From: Pleomorphomonas sp. T1.2MG-36
Lineage (GTDB): Bacteria; Pseudomonadota; Alphaproteobacteria; Rhizobiales; Pleomorphomonadaceae
Length of the DNA: 64,000 nt
Direction: 5' to 3'
Assembly (NCBI RefSeq): GCF_950100655.1
Contig: NZ_CATNLY010000023.1
Coordinates: 744,001-808,000, forward strand
Of the stretch, positions 16,687-27,200 are shown piece after piece. The notes below the pieces were generated by a model, which was given only the letters and a program-made list of their open reading frames with translations, was not told the DNA's origin and made no database searches. The translations under genes and the position numbers were made by a program. Numbering within the stretch: the first letter of the stretch is position 1; each line of letters begins with the position of its first letter.

Positions 16687-18780
16687 ATGTCAACTCCAAG
16701 CTTCGGCTCCGACGAACTCGCCCAGTTCCGCAGGACATTCTTCGAGGAATGCACGGAACTGTTGGCCGACCTTGAGGAACGTCTCGGGGCGCTCGCCGCT
16801 TTCTCCAGCGACGTCGAGGGACTCAACGCCATTTTCAGGGCTGTCCATTCGGTGAAGGCGGGCGCCGGCGCCTTCGGCTACACCGTGCTGGTCGGTTTCG
16901 CACACCGCTTCGAAGCGCTTCTCGACCGGCTGCGCGACGGCAAGGCCGATCTCGACGAACGCACGCTCGCCGCCCTCGTCGCCGCCGCCGACGTCTTTTC
17001 CGCCCTGGTCGACCTCGCGCGTCAGGGCGAGACGCCGGCCGACGACTTCGGCGCCGACGTCGCCGAGGAGCTCTGCGCGCTGCTCGATGGCGAGGCGATG
17101 CCGGCGTCCGTCGCCCGGCCGACCACGAGCGCCCTCCCAGCACCACCGACGGCGGAAAGAACCTATCGCATCGTCTTCCGGCCCAACGCCGAGCTGTTCC
17201 GCCACGCCAACGAGCCGCTCTATCTGATCCGCGAGCTGAAAGGGCTCGGCACGCTGACCGTCGACTGCGACCTCAGCCGCCTGCCGCCCTTCGACGCGTT
17301 CACTGTCGACGATGCCTATCTCGGCTGGACGATGACGCTGCGCGCCAGCTGTTCGCCGGCCGCCATCGCCGAGGTGTTCGAATTCGTCGACGACGAGTGC
17401 GAACTGATCATCGAGGAAGTAGGTACCGCTCCGGCCGAGCCGGAGGAAGCCGTAGCTGTCGCCGTCCCGGAGGTCATGGCGACGACCATCTCGGGTCCGT
17501 CTCCGGAGACCAAGCCTGCCGAAAGCAAGCCATCGGACAGCAAGGGGGCCGGCAAGTCCGGTTCGATCTCGTCGATCCGCGTCGACCTCTACCGCGTCGA
17601 CCGGCTCGTCAACATGGTGGGCGAGCTGGTCATCGCCCAGGCGATGCTGGCCCAGCAGTTCACCGAAAGCCACGACCAGGACGACCCGGGCGCTCTTCAG
17701 GGCTTCGAGCATCTGGCCGGCCTGACGCGAGAGCTGCAGGAATGCGTGATGGCCATTCGCATGCAGCCGGTGAAGTCGGTGTTCTCTCGCATGCCGCGCC
17801 TCGTCCGCGACGTCGGGCACAAGACCGGCAAGGACGTCAGGCTCGAAATGGCCGGCGAGCAGACCGAGGTCGACAAGACGGTGATCGAGGAGCTTGCGGA
17901 CCCCCTCACCCACATGATCCGCAACGCCGTCGACCACGGCATAGAGGACGTGGCGACGCGCCTTGCCGCCGGCAAGCCGGCCGAGGGCGTCATCCGTCTG
18001 TCGGCCCAGCATGCGGGCTCCAACATCCTGATCCATGTCGAGGACGACGGTGCCGGGCTCGACCGGGACCGCCTGCTGGCCAAGGCCATCGACAAGGGCA
18101 TCGTGCCGGCGAGCGCCAAGCTGTCCCCCGAGGAAATCGATGAGCTGATCTTCGCGCCGGGCTTCTCGACGGCCGCCGCCGTGACCGACGTCTCGGGCCG
18201 CGGCGTCGGCATGGACGTCGTCCGGCGCAACGTCCAGGCGCTTGGTGGGCGCGTGCAGGTGATGTCGACGCCCGGCAAGGGCACGCGCTTCACGCTGGTC
18301 ATCCCGCTGACTCTCGCCGTCCTCGACGGCATGGTCGTGGCCGTCGGCTGGGAGAAGTACATCCTTCCCCTCACCTCGATCGTCGAATCCTTCCGTCCCG
18401 GACGCGGCCAGATCCGCGTCATTCCCGGCGGCGGCGAGGTGGTGTCCATTCGCGGCGAGTTCGTCCGCATGATCCATCTTGCCCGCGTGTTCGGCGTTTC
18501 CGAAGCGGTTTCCGACCCATGCCAGGGCCTGGTCGTGCTGCTCGAACTGGCCAACGGCGGCAAGCTCGGCGTGGTGGTCGACGAACTGATCGGCCAGCAG
18601 CAGGTGGTGATCAAGTCCCTGCAAGACAACTACGATCCGGTCCCGGGGATCTCCGGCGCCACCATTCTCGGCAACGGACGCGTCGCGCTCATCGTCGACA
18701 TCGAAGAACTCACCCGCCTTCATGACCGATCCGCCCGTATCGCCGACACGACACGGCAACCGATCGCTGCCAACGCCTGA
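16687..18780 (+). CDS. cheA: Chemotaxis histidine kinase CheA
   Basis: The 697-residue CheA has the standard five-domain order. The HPt domain has phospho-accepting H54 (RAVHSVKAGAGAFG). A P2-like regulatory region follows at about residues 155-250, then an alanine/proline/serine linker. P3 dimerisation begins around SSISSIRVDLYRVD (about residue 293). The P4 ATPase has its N box near residue 404 (LTHMIRNAVDHGIED) and DDGAGLD. The P5 CheW-like domain spans about 545-690. It autophosphorylates in the receptor array and passes phosphate to CheY and CheB. Confidence 0.97.
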   Translation: MSTPSFGSDELAQFRRTFFEECTELLADLEERLGALAAFSSDVEGLNAIFRAVHSVKAGAGAFGYTVLVGFAHRFEALLDRLRDGKADLDERTLAALVAAADVFSALVDLARQGETPADDFGADVAEELCALLDGEAMPASVARPTTSALPAPPTAERTYRIVFRPNAELFRHANEPLYLIRELKGLGTLTVDCDLSRLPPFDAFTVDDAYLGWTMTLRASCSPAAIAEVFEFVDDECELIIEEVGTAPAEPEEAVAVAVPEVMATTISGPSPETKPAESKPSDSKGAGKSGSISSIRVDLYRVDRLVNMVGELVIAQAMLAQQFTESHDQDDPGALQGFEHLAGLTRELQECVMAIRMQPVKSVFSRMPRLVRDVGHKTGKDVRLEMAGEQTEVDKTVIEELADPLTHMIRNAVDHGIEDVATRLAAGKPAEGVIRLSAQHAGSNILIHVEDDGAGLDRDRLLAKAIDKGIVPASAKLSPEEIDELIFAPGFSTAAAVTDVSGRGVGMDVVRRNVQALGGRVQVMSTPGKGTRFTLVIPLTLAVLDGMVVAVGWEKYILPLTSIVESFRPGRGQIRVIPGGGEVVSIRGEFVRMIHLARVFGVSEAVSDPCQGLVVLLELANGGKLGVVVDELIGQQQVVIKSLQDNYDPVPGISGATILGNGRVALIVDIEELTRLHDRSARIADTTRQPIAANA

Positions 18781-18798
18781 CCTCACGGAGCCTTCTCC

Positions 18799-19299
18799 AT
18801 GGCAGAACCGCAAGATCTTCCCAACACCGGTCCCGACGCCTCCGTGGCGCAGGCGCGACAGTTCATTTCCTTCCGCGTCGGCGACGACGAGTTCGCCATC
18901 GACATCATGGCCGTTCGCGAGATCAAGGGGTGGACCGAGACAACCGTCCTACCGAACCAGCAGGACTACATGCTCGGGGTGCTCAACCTTCGCGGCACGA
19001 TCGTACCGATCTTCGATCTTCGCTGCCGCTTCGGACTCGGTCTCACGACGGCCACCCGCAGTCACGTCGTCATCATCGTGGCGATCAGTGGCCGGCTGCT
19101 CGGCCTGCTGGTCGATGCCGTTTCGGACATCCTGACCGTCAATGCCGCCGATATCCGGCCGGTACCCGACGTCGACCAGCCGATCGACAATGCCTTCCTC
19201 GCCGGCATCATCCCCGTCGGCGACGGCATGGTCGTACTCCTCAGCCTCGAAAATCTCTTCGCCAATCACGGCCCGGCCAACGCCGCCATCGCCGCCTGA
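18799..19299 (+). CDS. cheW: Chemotaxis coupling protein CheW
   Basis: The 166-residue protein is a single CheW domain joining receptors to CheA. It shows FISFRVGDDEFAIDIMAVREI, then LPNQQDYMLGVLNLRGTIVPIFDLR and LLVDAVSDIL. It is encoded 18 bp after cheA and 24 bp before the receptor gene. Confidence 0.95.
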   Translation: MAEPQDLPNTGPDASVAQARQFISFRVGDDEFAIDIMAVREIKGWTETTVLPNQQDYMLGVLNLRGTIVPIFDLRCRFGLGLTTATRSHVVIIVAISGRLLGLLVDAVSDILTVNAADIRPVPDVDQPIDNAFLAGIIPVGDGMVVLLSLENLFANHGPANAAIAA

Positions 19300-19323
19300 A
19301 CCAGCTCTCCAGGAACTGACATC

Positions 19324-22287
19324 ATGTCACTCACCTCGCTGAAACTTCGTACCAAGATCGGCTTGATCGTCGCGCTGATGAGCCTGCCGATCGTCATCCT
19401 CGGCTGGCTCTACGTCAGCAAGAGCGAGGAAGGCGTGGCCGCTGCACGGACAGAAACCGCCGGCGTCACCTATGCCGTCGCCGTCTGGGAATCCATCCGG
19501 GGACTCGCCGTCTCCGCGCTTGACGACGCGGCGCCTCCCGCCACGGTTCTTTCAAACGTTCCCGACCTGCAGGGGCTTGGCAGCGCCAACGATGCCGCGT
19601 TCGGCATAGCCAAGGAGGCGAGTGCCTTCACAAGCGCTCTCGCGAGCTATGATTGGCCGCGCAGCCACATCCCGTTCGACGAGCGACTGCCCCAGTCGGT
19701 CAACGCCGGCCTCGACCTCATGGCGGCCATCTCCAACGGTTCGGGTCTCGCCGTCGATACCGAGGTCGACCACAACTATCTCGGCCAAGCCCTCATGAAC
19801 CGCGTCCCGCGCGTACTCTGGTACCGCGTGGCGATCACCGGCAAGATCCGTGCGATGTCGCGGTCCAGCTCCGTCTCGGTTGCCGATCTCGGGCTGCTGA
19901 AGTCGCAGATCGCCCTTTTCAAGGAGGCTTCGGACGGTGCCACGGCCGCTCTGCAGGTCGCCAAGTCCTACAGCACCGACGGCCGCATCGAGAGCCTCAA
20001 CGAGCAGATCGGCGCCTTCGTCGACATCGCGCCCCATTTCGTGAGCGAGGCGGAAGCGGTCGCCACCGCCTTCGAGACGGCCTCCACGCCGCAAAGCGTA
20101 AGCATCTCCAGCTTCATGGACGCCACCAAGGCGCAGGCGCAGGCCAGCCAGGCCCTCTGGCACAGCGGCGCCACCACGCTGACCGCCATGCTCGATGACC
20201 ATGCCGCCGGGCTGCGCAGCGCCCTGTTCACGACGCTCGCCGTGATACTGGCGGCCGTCGTCGTGGCCCTCGCCGCCAGCATCTTCTTCTCCTTGCAGAT
20301 CACCCGCGGTGTCGGGCGCATGATCGGCTACATGCACCGGATCACCGCCGGCGACTACGAGTTCGAGGTCGAAGGCGCCGATCGCAAGGACGAGATCGGC
20401 ACCATCGCCGGCGCCGTGTCGATATTCCGCGAGAACGGTCGCCAGGTTGCCGAGCTCACCGCCAACTACAAGGGACAGGCCGACGCCATCCGCCTGTCGC
20501 AATCGGTGCTGGAACTGGCGATGGACGGCACTGTCGTCGACGCCAACGAGATCTTCTGCCGGATCTTCGGCTACACGATCGACGAGATCCGGGGCAAGCC
20601 GGCTGCGATGTTCGCCGATGCCGCTTCCCGGGAGAGCGCCGAATACAAGCTGATGTGGGAGAGCCTGCAGCGTGGCGAGCACGTCACCGGCCAGTACAAG
20701 CGCGTCGGCAAGGGCGGCCGGGAGGTCTGGCTCGAGGTGTCGTTCAACCCGATCATCGGTCTCGACGGCAAGCCGTTCAAGATCGTCCAGATCGCGACCG
20801 ACGTGACCGCCCAGCGCCTGCAGTCGGCCGACTTCGAGGGACAGATCGCCGCCATATCCAAGGCGCAGGGCATCATCGAGTTCTCGCTGGACGGCAAGGT
20901 GCTCAATGCCAACGAGAACTTCCTCAACACGCTCGGCTACACGCTGGCCGAGATCAAGGGACAGCATCACTCGATCTTCGTCGAGCCGGCCTATCGCGCA
21001 TCGGTCGACTACCGGATGTTCTGGGAGAAGCTCGGCCGCGGCGAATACGACACCAACCAGTACAAGCGCATCGGCAAGGGCGGCCGGGAGGTCTGGATCC
21101 AGGCGTCCTACAATCCGATCCTCGACATGAACGGCAAGCCGTTCAAGGTGGTCAAGTACGCCACCGACGTCACCGAGCAGGTGCGCTCGGCCGAGGCACT
21201 GCAGGCGGCGGTTCGCGAATCCAAGGAAGTGATCGAAGCCGCGCGTGGCAACGACCTCACCCGGCGCGTGCCGCTCGACGGCAAGACCGGCGAAATCGCC
21301 AACCTCTGCGAGGGCATCAACACGCTGCTCGATACCATGTCGACGGTCGTCGCCGACATGATGGACGCAGCGACCACCATCTCCAATGCCGTGGCGGAGA
21401 TCTCGTCGGGAACCACCGATCTGTCCCAGCGGACCGAACAGCAGGCCTCGAACCTCGAGGAAACGGCCGCGTCGATGGAGGAGATGGCGGCGACCGTCAA
21501 GCAGAACGCCGACAACGCCCAGCAGGCCAACCAGCTCGCCGCCTCGGCGCGCGGCACGGCCACCGATGGCGGCGATGTCGTCGGCAAGGCAGTCGGGGCC
21601 ATGAGCCGCATCGAGACCTCCTCGCAGAAGATCTCCGACATCATTTCGGTGATCGACGAGATCGCCTTCCAGACCAACCTCCTGGCTCTCAATGCGGCCG
21701 TCGAGGCGGCGCGCGCCGGCGATGCCGGCAAGGGCTTCGCGGTGGTCGCCTCGGAGGTTCGTTCGCTTGCCCAGCGCTCGTCCGGCGCCGCCAAGGATAT
21801 CAAGGCGCTGATCGTCGAGAGCGGCGCCCAGGTCAAGGACGGCGTCAAGCTGGTCAACGACGCCGGTACGGCGCTGAACGAGATCGTCGGTTCGATCAAG
21901 AAGGTGGCGGACATCGTCTCCGACATCGCCGCGGCGAGCCGCGAGCAGTCGGCGGGCGTGGAGGAGATCAACAAGGCCGTCACCCAGATGGACGAGATGA
22001 CGCAGCAGAACTCGGCGCTCGTCGAGGAGAACGCTTCGGCGACGCGCATGCTCCAGGAACAGGCCGAAGCGATGCATGGACGGATGTCGGCCTTCCGACT
22101 GACCGACTCTGTCCGGTCAGCCCGGGCGACCGTTGACGATCGCCGCGAAGCACGATCCGCCGTCAGGACAGCGCCGCGCCCGGCTCAGCCGAAGAAGGTG
22201 GCAGTGGGTGGCGGGCGCACCGCGCAGCGCCTGCAATCCGACCTGCATGCGGCCTTCGAGAGCGACGCCGACTGGAAGGAGTTCTGA
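19324..22287 (+). CDS. Methyl-accepting chemotaxis protein with tandem PAS domains and CheR-tether-like C-terminus
   Basis: This is a 987-residue transmembrane receptor. TM1 is at about residues 12-31 and is followed by a helical periplasmic sensor region. TM2 (about 300-326) leads into HAMP (about 327-380) with [18 protein letters not shown]. Two very similar PAS domains lie at about 390-505 and 512-627, each with QYKR(V/I)GKGGREVW. A second HAMP-like stretch precedes the MA signalling hairpin (about 690-930), whose tip is around residue 779 ([20 protein letters not shown]). The protein ends in DWKEF, resembling the xWxxF pentapeptide that tethers CheR and CheB in high-abundance receptors. 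The PAS domains suggest cytoplasmic redox or oxygen sensing, but no cofactor residues are provable here. Confidence 0.95.
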   Translation: MSLTSLKLRTKIGLIVALMSLPIVILGWLYVSKSEEGVAAARTETAGVTYAVAVWESIRGLAVSALDDAAPPATVLSNVPDLQGLGSANDAAFGIAKEASAFTSALASYDWPRSHIPFDERLPQSVNAGLDLMAAISNGSGLAVDTEVDHNYLGQALMNRVPRVLWYRVAITGKIRAMSRSSSVSVADLGLLKSQIALFKEASDGATAALQVAKSYSTDGRIESLNEQIGAFVDIAPHFVSEAEAVATAFETASTPQSVSISSFMDATKAQAQASQALWHSGATTLTAMLDDHAAGLRSALFTTLAVILAAVVVALAASIFFSLQITRGVGRMIGYMHRITAGDYEFEVEGADRKDEIGTIAGAVSIFRENGRQVAELTANYKGQADAIRLSQSVLELAMDGTVVDANEIFCRIFGYTIDEIRGKPAAMFADAASRESAEYKLMWESLQRGEHVTGQYKRVGKGGREVWLEVSFNPIIGLDGKPFKIVQIATDVTAQRLQSADFEGQIAAISKAQGIIEFSLDGKVLNANENFLNTLGYTLAEIKGQHHSIFVEPAYRASVDYRMFWEKLGRGEYDTNQYKRIGKGGREVWIQASYNPILDMNGKPFKVVKYATDVTEQVRSAEALQAAVRESKEVIEAARGNDLTRRVPLDGKTGEIANLCEGINTLLDTMSTVVADMMDAATTISNAVAEISSGTTDLSQRTEQQASNLEETAASMEEMAATVKQNADNAQQANQLAASARGTATDGGDVVGKAVGAMSRIETSSQKISDIISVIDEIAFQTNLLALNAAVEAARAGDAGKGFAVVASEVRSLAQRSSGAAKDIKALIVESGAQVKDGVKLVNDAGTALNEIVGSIKKVADIVSDIAAASREQSAGVEEINKAVTQMDEMTQQNSALVEENASATRMLQEQAEAMHGRMSAFRLTDSVRSARATVDDRREARSAVRTAPRPAQPKKVAVGGGRTAQRLQSDLHAAFESDADWKEF
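20692..21096 (+). repeat. Internal tandem duplication of PAS-encoding sequence
   Basis: A 39-base segment at 20692-20730 recurs at 21058-21096 with one mismatch. The 366-base (122-codon) offset equals one PAS unit. The repeat encodes QYKR(V/I)GKGGREVW in both PAS domains of the receptor and points to duplication or gene conversion. Confidence 0.8.
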
Positions 22288-22343
22288 GCGCACCGAACAA
22301 TCGGGCCGCGGCGTCGTCGCGGCCCAGTTCCACCGGAGCAAAT

Positions 22344-23195
22344 ATGGCCGCACTCAGTACCGCCCCGGAGCATCGCGAGTTTCCCTTCTCGCTGAAGGAA
22401 TATCGCCGGCTCTCCGCGTTCGTCCACGGCCGAACGGGCATCACTTTGCCCGATCACAAGATCAACATGGTCTATTCGCGGCTGACGCGACGCCTGAGGG
22501 AGCTCGGCTTCTCAGCCTTTGCCGAATACTGCGACTATTATTCGAGTCCCGAGGGCGAAGACGAGATCGAGTATCTCATCAACGCCCTCACGACCAACCT
22601 GACACGGTTCTTCCGCGAAAAGCACCACTTCGATCATCTCGCCGAGAACCTGTTTTCCGACCTGTCGACCGACGGAGCCAACGGTCGGACACGCATGCGC
22701 ATCTGGTCCGCCGGCTGCTCGACCGGCGAAGAGCCCTACTCGATCGCCATGACCTATCGCGAAGCGGCTTCAGCGCGCGTCAAATGCGACACGCGCATCC
22801 TGGCGACCGACATCGACAGCTCCGTGGTGGCGCGCGGCGCGTCCGGTCGCTACGGCAACCAGTCGGTGGCCGAGCTCGGCAAGGCCCGGCGCTATCGTCA
22901 CTTCACGGACGTCAGCGGCAGCGAGTGGCAGGTTCGACCCGAGCTCAGACAACGGATCGCCTTCAAGCAGCTCAACCTTCTGGACGCATGGCCGATGAAG
23001 GGACCGTTTGACGCCATCTTCTGCCGTAACGTCATGATCTACTTCGACAATCCGACCAAAGCCCGGCTGGTGCAACGCTTCGCCGACCTGCTGGCGCCCG
23101 GTGGTTGGCTCTACATTGGCCATTCCGAGACCATTCTCGACCAGAAAACGGTTTTCCGCCTGCGCGGTCCGACCATCTACCAAAAGGGTACCTGA
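22344..23195 (+). CDS. cheR: Chemoreceptor glutamate methyltransferase CheR
   Basis: The 283-residue protein methylates receptor glutamates with SAM. The N-terminal helical domain contains VHGRTGITLPDHKINMVYS. The SAM-binding Rossmann domain shows RIWSAGCSTGEEPYSIAM and IFCRNVMIYFDN. The beta subdomain that binds receptor tails is within the normal length. It sits 56 bp after the receptor and 3 bp before cheD. Confidence 0.96.
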   Translation: MAALSTAPEHREFPFSLKEYRRLSAFVHGRTGITLPDHKINMVYSRLTRRLRELGFSAFAEYCDYYSSPEGEDEIEYLINALTTNLTRFFREKHHFDHLAENLFSDLSTDGANGRTRMRIWSAGCSTGEEPYSIAMTYREAASARVKCDTRILATDIDSSVVARGASGRYGNQSVAELGKARRYRHFTDVSGSEWQVRPELRQRIAFKQLNLLDAWPMKGPFDAIFCRNVMIYFDNPTKARLVQRFADLLAPGGWLYIGHSETILDQKTVFRLRGPTIYQKGT

Positions 23196-23198
23196 GCG

Positions 23199-23843
23199 AT
23201 GTCCTTCGCCGGCCAACCGAAACCAACCGTACGCCAGGAGGGCGACGCCGCCCCGCTCCGGCAAGCCGCCCCGCGCACCCACGACTGGCGGAGGGGCATG
23301 CAGACGGTGCGCGTGCTGCCGGGAGAGGCGTATGTGACGGCGCGCGCCGAGGAGATCATCGTCACCGTCCTGGGCTCCTGCGTCGCCGCCTGCATCCGCA
23401 ATCCGGCAACCGGATTTGGCGGTCTCAACCACTTCATGCTGCCCGAAAGCGACTCCGGCATGTGGAACGGCGCCAGCGCCGCCCTGCGCTATGGCAACTA
23501 TGCCATGGAGGTGCTGATCAACGAGGTGCTGAAGTCCGGCTGCGAGCGTCGCGACCTGGAGATCAAGCTCTTCGGCGGCGCCGACCTCACGGACGGGCCG
23601 ACGCTGATCGGCTCGTCGAACGTGTCCTTCGTGCTCGACTATCTCAACGCCGAGGGGCTCGCGATCGCCTCCGCCGATCTGGGGGGCTGCTACGGCCGCC
23701 GAATCCACTACAATCCCTCGACCGGCGTCGTACACAGGCTTCTGCTCGGCACCGCCACCCACCCCGAGTTCGTCGACGAAGAGCATTCCTTCAAGGACCG
23801 TCTCGCAAGAACAAAGGTCGAGGGCGAGGTCGATCTCTTCTGA
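23199..23843 (+). CDS. cheD: Chemoreceptor glutamine deamidase CheD
   Basis: The 214-residue CheD has catalytic C61 (VLGSCVAACI) and H78 (GGLNHFMLPES), plus the family segment KLFGGADL. CheD deamidates receptor glutamines and can interact with CheC-type phosphatases, none of which is present here. The N-terminus is about 30 residues longer than the minimal domain. It lies between cheR and cheB. Confidence 0.94.
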   Translation: MSFAGQPKPTVRQEGDAAPLRQAAPRTHDWRRGMQTVRVLPGEAYVTARAEEIIVTVLGSCVAACIRNPATGFGGLNHFMLPESDSGMWNGASAALRYGNYAMEVLINEVLKSGCERRDLEIKLFGGADLTDGPTLIGSSNVSFVLDYLNAEGLAIASADLGGCYGRRIHYNPSTGVVHRLLLGTATHPEFVDEEHSFKDRLARTKVEGEVDLF

Positions 23844-23852
23844 GGTAGCATC

Positions 23853-24926
23853 ATGCCTGGAACACCCATCCGCGTGCTCATCGTCGACGATAGCGCCCTG
23901 ATGCGGGACATGCTGGCAAGCGTTCTCCGACGCGATCCGGGGATCGAGGTTGTCGGCACCGCCGCCGATCCGTTCGCCGCGCGCGACGCGATCAAGCGCC
24001 TCAATCCCGACGTACTGACGCTCGACGTCGAAATGCCCGGCATGAACGGCATCTCATTTCTCGAAAAGCTGATGGCCCTGCGCCCCATGCCGGTGGTGAT
24101 GGTGTCGACGCTGACACAGGCCGGCGCCTTCAGCACCCTTCGCGCCCTCGAGATCGGCGCCGTCGATGTCGTCGGCAAGCCGGCAAAGGCCTCCGACCTC
24201 GACAGGGTCGCCGCCGAGCTCATAGACAAGATCAAGGTCGCCGCGGCTGCCAATGTCGGCGCCCACCGTGCCGCGCAGGAGAAAACGCCCCCTCGCTTCT
24301 CCACCGCTCCGCCACCGGTCGGCTGCTCGCGCACCGGCACGGTGATCGGCATCGGCGCCTCGACCGGTGGCGTCGAAGCCATCCGCGCCGTGCTCACCGA
24401 CCTGCCGGCCGAAATGCCGCCGATTCTGATCGTCCAGCACATGCCGGGCCAGTTCACCGGTTCGTTCGCCAGCCGGCTCGACGGTCTCTGCGCCTTGCGC
24501 GTTAAGGAGGCCGAGGATGGCGAGGTCTTGCGTCCGGGCACGGTCTACCTGGGGCCGGGCGGCCGCCAGTTCGAGCTCGGGCATGCCGGACCCAATCTTA
24601 CCTGCCGCATCGGAAGCGAAGAGCGCGTGTCCGGGCATGCGCCGTCGGTCGACGTGCTGTTTCGCTCGATGGCCCGGGTCTGCCCGATCAACAGCCTGGG
24701 CGTCATCCTGACCGGCATGGGGCGCGACGGCGCCTCGGGGCTTCTCGACATCCGGCTCGGCGGCGGCCACACCATCGGCCAGAACGAGGCGACGTCGGTG
24801 GTCTACGGCATGCCGCGCGCCGCCTACGAGATCGGCGCGGTGGAGCGGCAGCTGCCGCTGCAGGGCATCGCCCCCTATCTCACCGCCACCTTCTCGCCGG
24901 AGCCGGCAGACAAAGCGCATATCTGA
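23853..24926 (+). CDS. cheB: Chemoreceptor methylesterase CheB
   Basis: The 357-residue protein joins a receiver domain (phospho-acceptor D58 in LTLDVEMPGMNG) to a methylesterase domain with the catalytic triad S170 (GASTGG), H196 (IVQHMPGQF) and D292 (GMGRDGASG). CheA-dependent phosphorylation activates it for adaptation. It is the last gene of the operon and converges with the gamma-carbonic-anhydrase-like gene after 14 bp; no strong terminator is visible between them. Confidence 0.97.
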   Translation: MPGTPIRVLIVDDSALMRDMLASVLRRDPGIEVVGTAADPFAARDAIKRLNPDVLTLDVEMPGMNGISFLEKLMALRPMPVVMVSTLTQAGAFSTLRALEIGAVDVVGKPAKASDLDRVAAELIDKIKVAAAANVGAHRAAQEKTPPRFSTAPPPVGCSRTGTVIGIGASTGGVEAIRAVLTDLPAEMPPILIVQHMPGQFTGSFASRLDGLCALRVKEAEDGEVLRPGTVYLGPGGRQFELGHAGPNLTCRIGSEERVSGHAPSVDVLFRSMARVCPINSLGVILTGMGRDGASGLLDIRLGGGHTIGQNEATSVVYGMPRAAYEIGAVERQLPLQGIAPYLTATFSPEPADKAHI

Positions 24927-24940
24927 GGCGGTGGAGCCCG

Positions 24941-25474
24941 TCAGTCGGCGATCTTGCGGCACCCAGCCTTGAAGCGCTTGAAGTTGGCGGCGTAGTTCTC
25001 CGCCGACCGCCGCAGTTTCTCGATGGCCGCGTCATCGAGCGTCCGCACGGCCCGTGCCGGCGCGCCGACGATCAGCGACCCTTCCGGAAATTCCTTGCCT
25101 TCCGTGACGAGCGCGTTGGCGCCGACCAGACTGTTGGCGCCGATCTTCGCTCCGTTCAGGATGGTGGCGCCCATGCCGACCAGCACGTTGTCGCCAAGCG
25201 TGCAGGAATGGACGATCGCCTGATGGCCGATGGTGCAGCCTTCGCCGATGGTCAGCGGAAAGCCCGGATCGGTATGCAGCGTCGCCCCCTCCTGGATGTT
25301 GGTGCGGGCGCCGACGACGATCGGCTCGTTGTCGCCGCGGATCACCGCCCCGAACCAGACGCCAACCTCGGAGCCGAGTTTCACCCGGCCGATCACATGC
25401 GCATCGGGGGCGACCCAGTAGTCGCCATCTTCGGGCAATTCGGGGGCGATTCCGTCGAGTTCGTAGATCGGCAT
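24941..25474 (-). CDS. Gamma-carbonic-anhydrase-like hexapeptide-repeat protein
   Basis: The 177-residue left-handed beta-helix protein has the three zinc-ligand histidines of the gamma-carbonic anhydrase/YrdA family: H67 (ATLHTD), H84 (TIGHQ) and H89 (IVHSC), plus IRGDNEPI and NIQEGATLH. Many YrdA-like homologues have weak or no measured carbonic anhydrase activity, so the biochemical role is uncertain. The start at 25474 (MPIYEL) is where the family begins; the open frame upstream to 25657 is not conserved in style. It is convergent with cheB, and the 249 bp up to miaB show no further gene. Confidence 0.9.
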   Translation of the reverse strand: MPIYELDGIAPELPEDGDYWVAPDAHVIGRVKLGSEVGVWFGAVIRGDNEPIVVGARTNIQEGATLHTDPGFPLTIGEGCTIGHQAIVHSCTLGDNVLVGMGATILNGAKIGANSLVGANALVTEGKEFPEGSLIVGAPARAVRTLDDAAIEKLRRSAENYAANFKRFKAGCRKIAD

Positions 25475-25723
25475 GAGAGGGTTTCCCGGGTGCGATGAAG
25501 ATCCGTCGTAGGCTCCTTGTAAGGCCAAGATGCCGACGATCAAGACGGCGCATCGGGCGAACGGGTAGCTAATCGTTCCAGAGACGGGAAGGCCCTCTCG
25601 GCCAACTTGCGCGCGATTTTGTTGGAAAACCGCCTTTCGCCGCTCCCCAAAATGCACTAGATGCCGTTATCTTTGACGGGACGGCTCCGATCGGTCGTCC
25701 CCCACGAGGGAAAGCGGGCAACG

Positions 25724-27139
25724 GTGACGGATAAGAAGTCTGTCTTCATCAAGACCTACGGCTGCCAGATGAACGTCTACGACAGCGACCGCATGTCGGA
25801 CACGCTGGCGCCGCTCGGATATGTCACCGCCGACAGTCCCGAGAATGCCGACCTCGTCATCCTGAACACTTGCCACATCCGCGAGAAAGCCGCCGAGAAG
25901 GTCTACTCCGAGCTTGGGCGCCTGCGCGTCCTGAAGGCCGAGCGGGCTGTCGAGGGGCGGGAAACGCTGGTTGCGGTTGCCGGCTGCGTCGCCCAGGCGG
26001 AAGGCGAGGAAATCATCGCCCGCGCACCGGTGGTCGACATGGTGTTCGGCCCACAGACCTATCATCGCCTGCCCGAACTGATCGAACGGGTCCGTGCCGG
26101 CGAGCGGCCGGCTGCCACCGAAGGCAAGGCGCCGGCCCGTCCGAAAGTGGTGGAGACCGAGTTTCCGTCCGAGGACAAGTTCGACCACCTCGCCGCACCG
26201 TCCGAGACGGCGGTTCGCTCGCGCGGGGTGACGGCCTTCCTGACCGTGCAGGAAGGCTGCGACAAGTTCTGCACCTTCTGTGTCGTGCCCTACACGCGCG
26301 GCTCGGAAGCCTCGCGTCCGGTCGAGAAGATCGTCGAGGAGGCAAAAACCCTGGTGGCAGCCGGCGTGCGTGAGATCACGCTCCTCGGCCAGAACGTCAA
26401 TGCCTATCACGGCGTCGACGGCGACGGCCGGACGGTGGGGCTTGCCGGCCTGCTCGCCCGTCTCTCCGAGCTGCCGCGCCTTGCCCGCATTCGCTACACG
26501 ACCAGCCACCCGCGCGACCTCGACGACGCGCTGATCGCCGCGCACGGCGACAATGCCAAGCTGATGCCCTATCTGCATCTGCCGGTGCAATCGGGCTCGG
26601 ACCGCATCCTCGCGGCGATGAACCGACGCCACACCGCCGCCGAATACATCGCGCTCATCGAGCGCATCCGGATGGCGCGGCCGGACATGGCGATCTCCGG
26701 CGACTTCATCGTCGGCTTCCCCGGCGAGACCGAGGACGATTTCGCCGCGACCATGGATATCGTCCGCACCGTCGACTACGCCGCCTGCTTCTCCTTCAAG
26801 TACTCGCCGCGCCCCGGCACACCGGCGGCGGCGCTCGACGATCAGGTTCCGGAAGCCGTGAAGACCGAGCGGTTGCACCGATTGCAGGCGCTGCTCGAAG
26901 ACCAGCAAAGGCTTTTTGCCGAACGTCTCGTCGGGCGTACGCTGCCGGTACTGTTCGACAAGACCGGACGCCTTCCCGGCCAGATCGTCGGACGATCGCC
27001 GTATCTTCAGCCGGTGGCCGTCATGGCACCGTCGTCACTCATTGGCGAGATTGCCGACGTGACCATCGAGTCAACTGGCGGGCACAGCCTGATCGGCCGG
27101 CTCGAGGGCGAGCCAGCATCGGCCCGACGGTCGGCATGA
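25724..27139 (+). CDS. miaB: tRNA-2-methylthio-N6-dimethylallyladenosine synthase (MiaB)
   Basis: The 471-residue radical-SAM methylthiotransferase modifies i6A37 of UNN-decoding tRNAs. The UPF0004 domain has [15 protein letters not shown] with the second-cluster cysteines (also [10 protein letters not shown] and AVAGCVAQA). The radical-SAM motif is [15 protein letters not shown], and a TRAM domain ends the protein. The GTG at 25724 gives [14 protein letters not shown], matching the family, whereas the ATG at 25661 adds 21 residues without a ribosome site. It begins the conserved miaB-phoH-ybeY-corC-lnt run. Confidence 0.96.
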   Translation: MTDKKSVFIKTYGCQMNVYDSDRMSDTLAPLGYVTADSPENADLVILNTCHIREKAAEKVYSELGRLRVLKAERAVEGRETLVAVAGCVAQAEGEEIIARAPVVDMVFGPQTYHRLPELIERVRAGERPAATEGKAPARPKVVETEFPSEDKFDHLAAPSETAVRSRGVTAFLTVQEGCDKFCTFCVVPYTRGSEASRPVEKIVEEAKTLVAAGVREITLLGQNVNAYHGVDGDGRTVGLAGLLARLSELPRLARIRYTTSHPRDLDDALIAAHGDNAKLMPYLHLPVQSGSDRILAAMNRRHTAAEYIALIERIRMARPDMAISGDFIVGFPGETEDDFAATMDIVRTVDYAACFSFKYSPRPGTPAAALDDQVPEAVKTERLHRLQALLEDQQRLFAERLVGRTLPVLFDKTGRLPGQIVGRSPYLQPVAVMAPSSLIGEIADVTIESTGGHSLIGRLEGEPASARRSA

Positions 27140-27200
27140 GGCCGTCGGGACACGCACCGACCATGCCGTCGCGACTGCCGCGACCTATCCGGGGAACGCC

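Noticed and set aside
25661..25723. Upstream ATG for miaB
   Set aside because: It has no ribosome site and adds residues not seen at the MiaB N-terminus; the GTG at 25724 fits the family.
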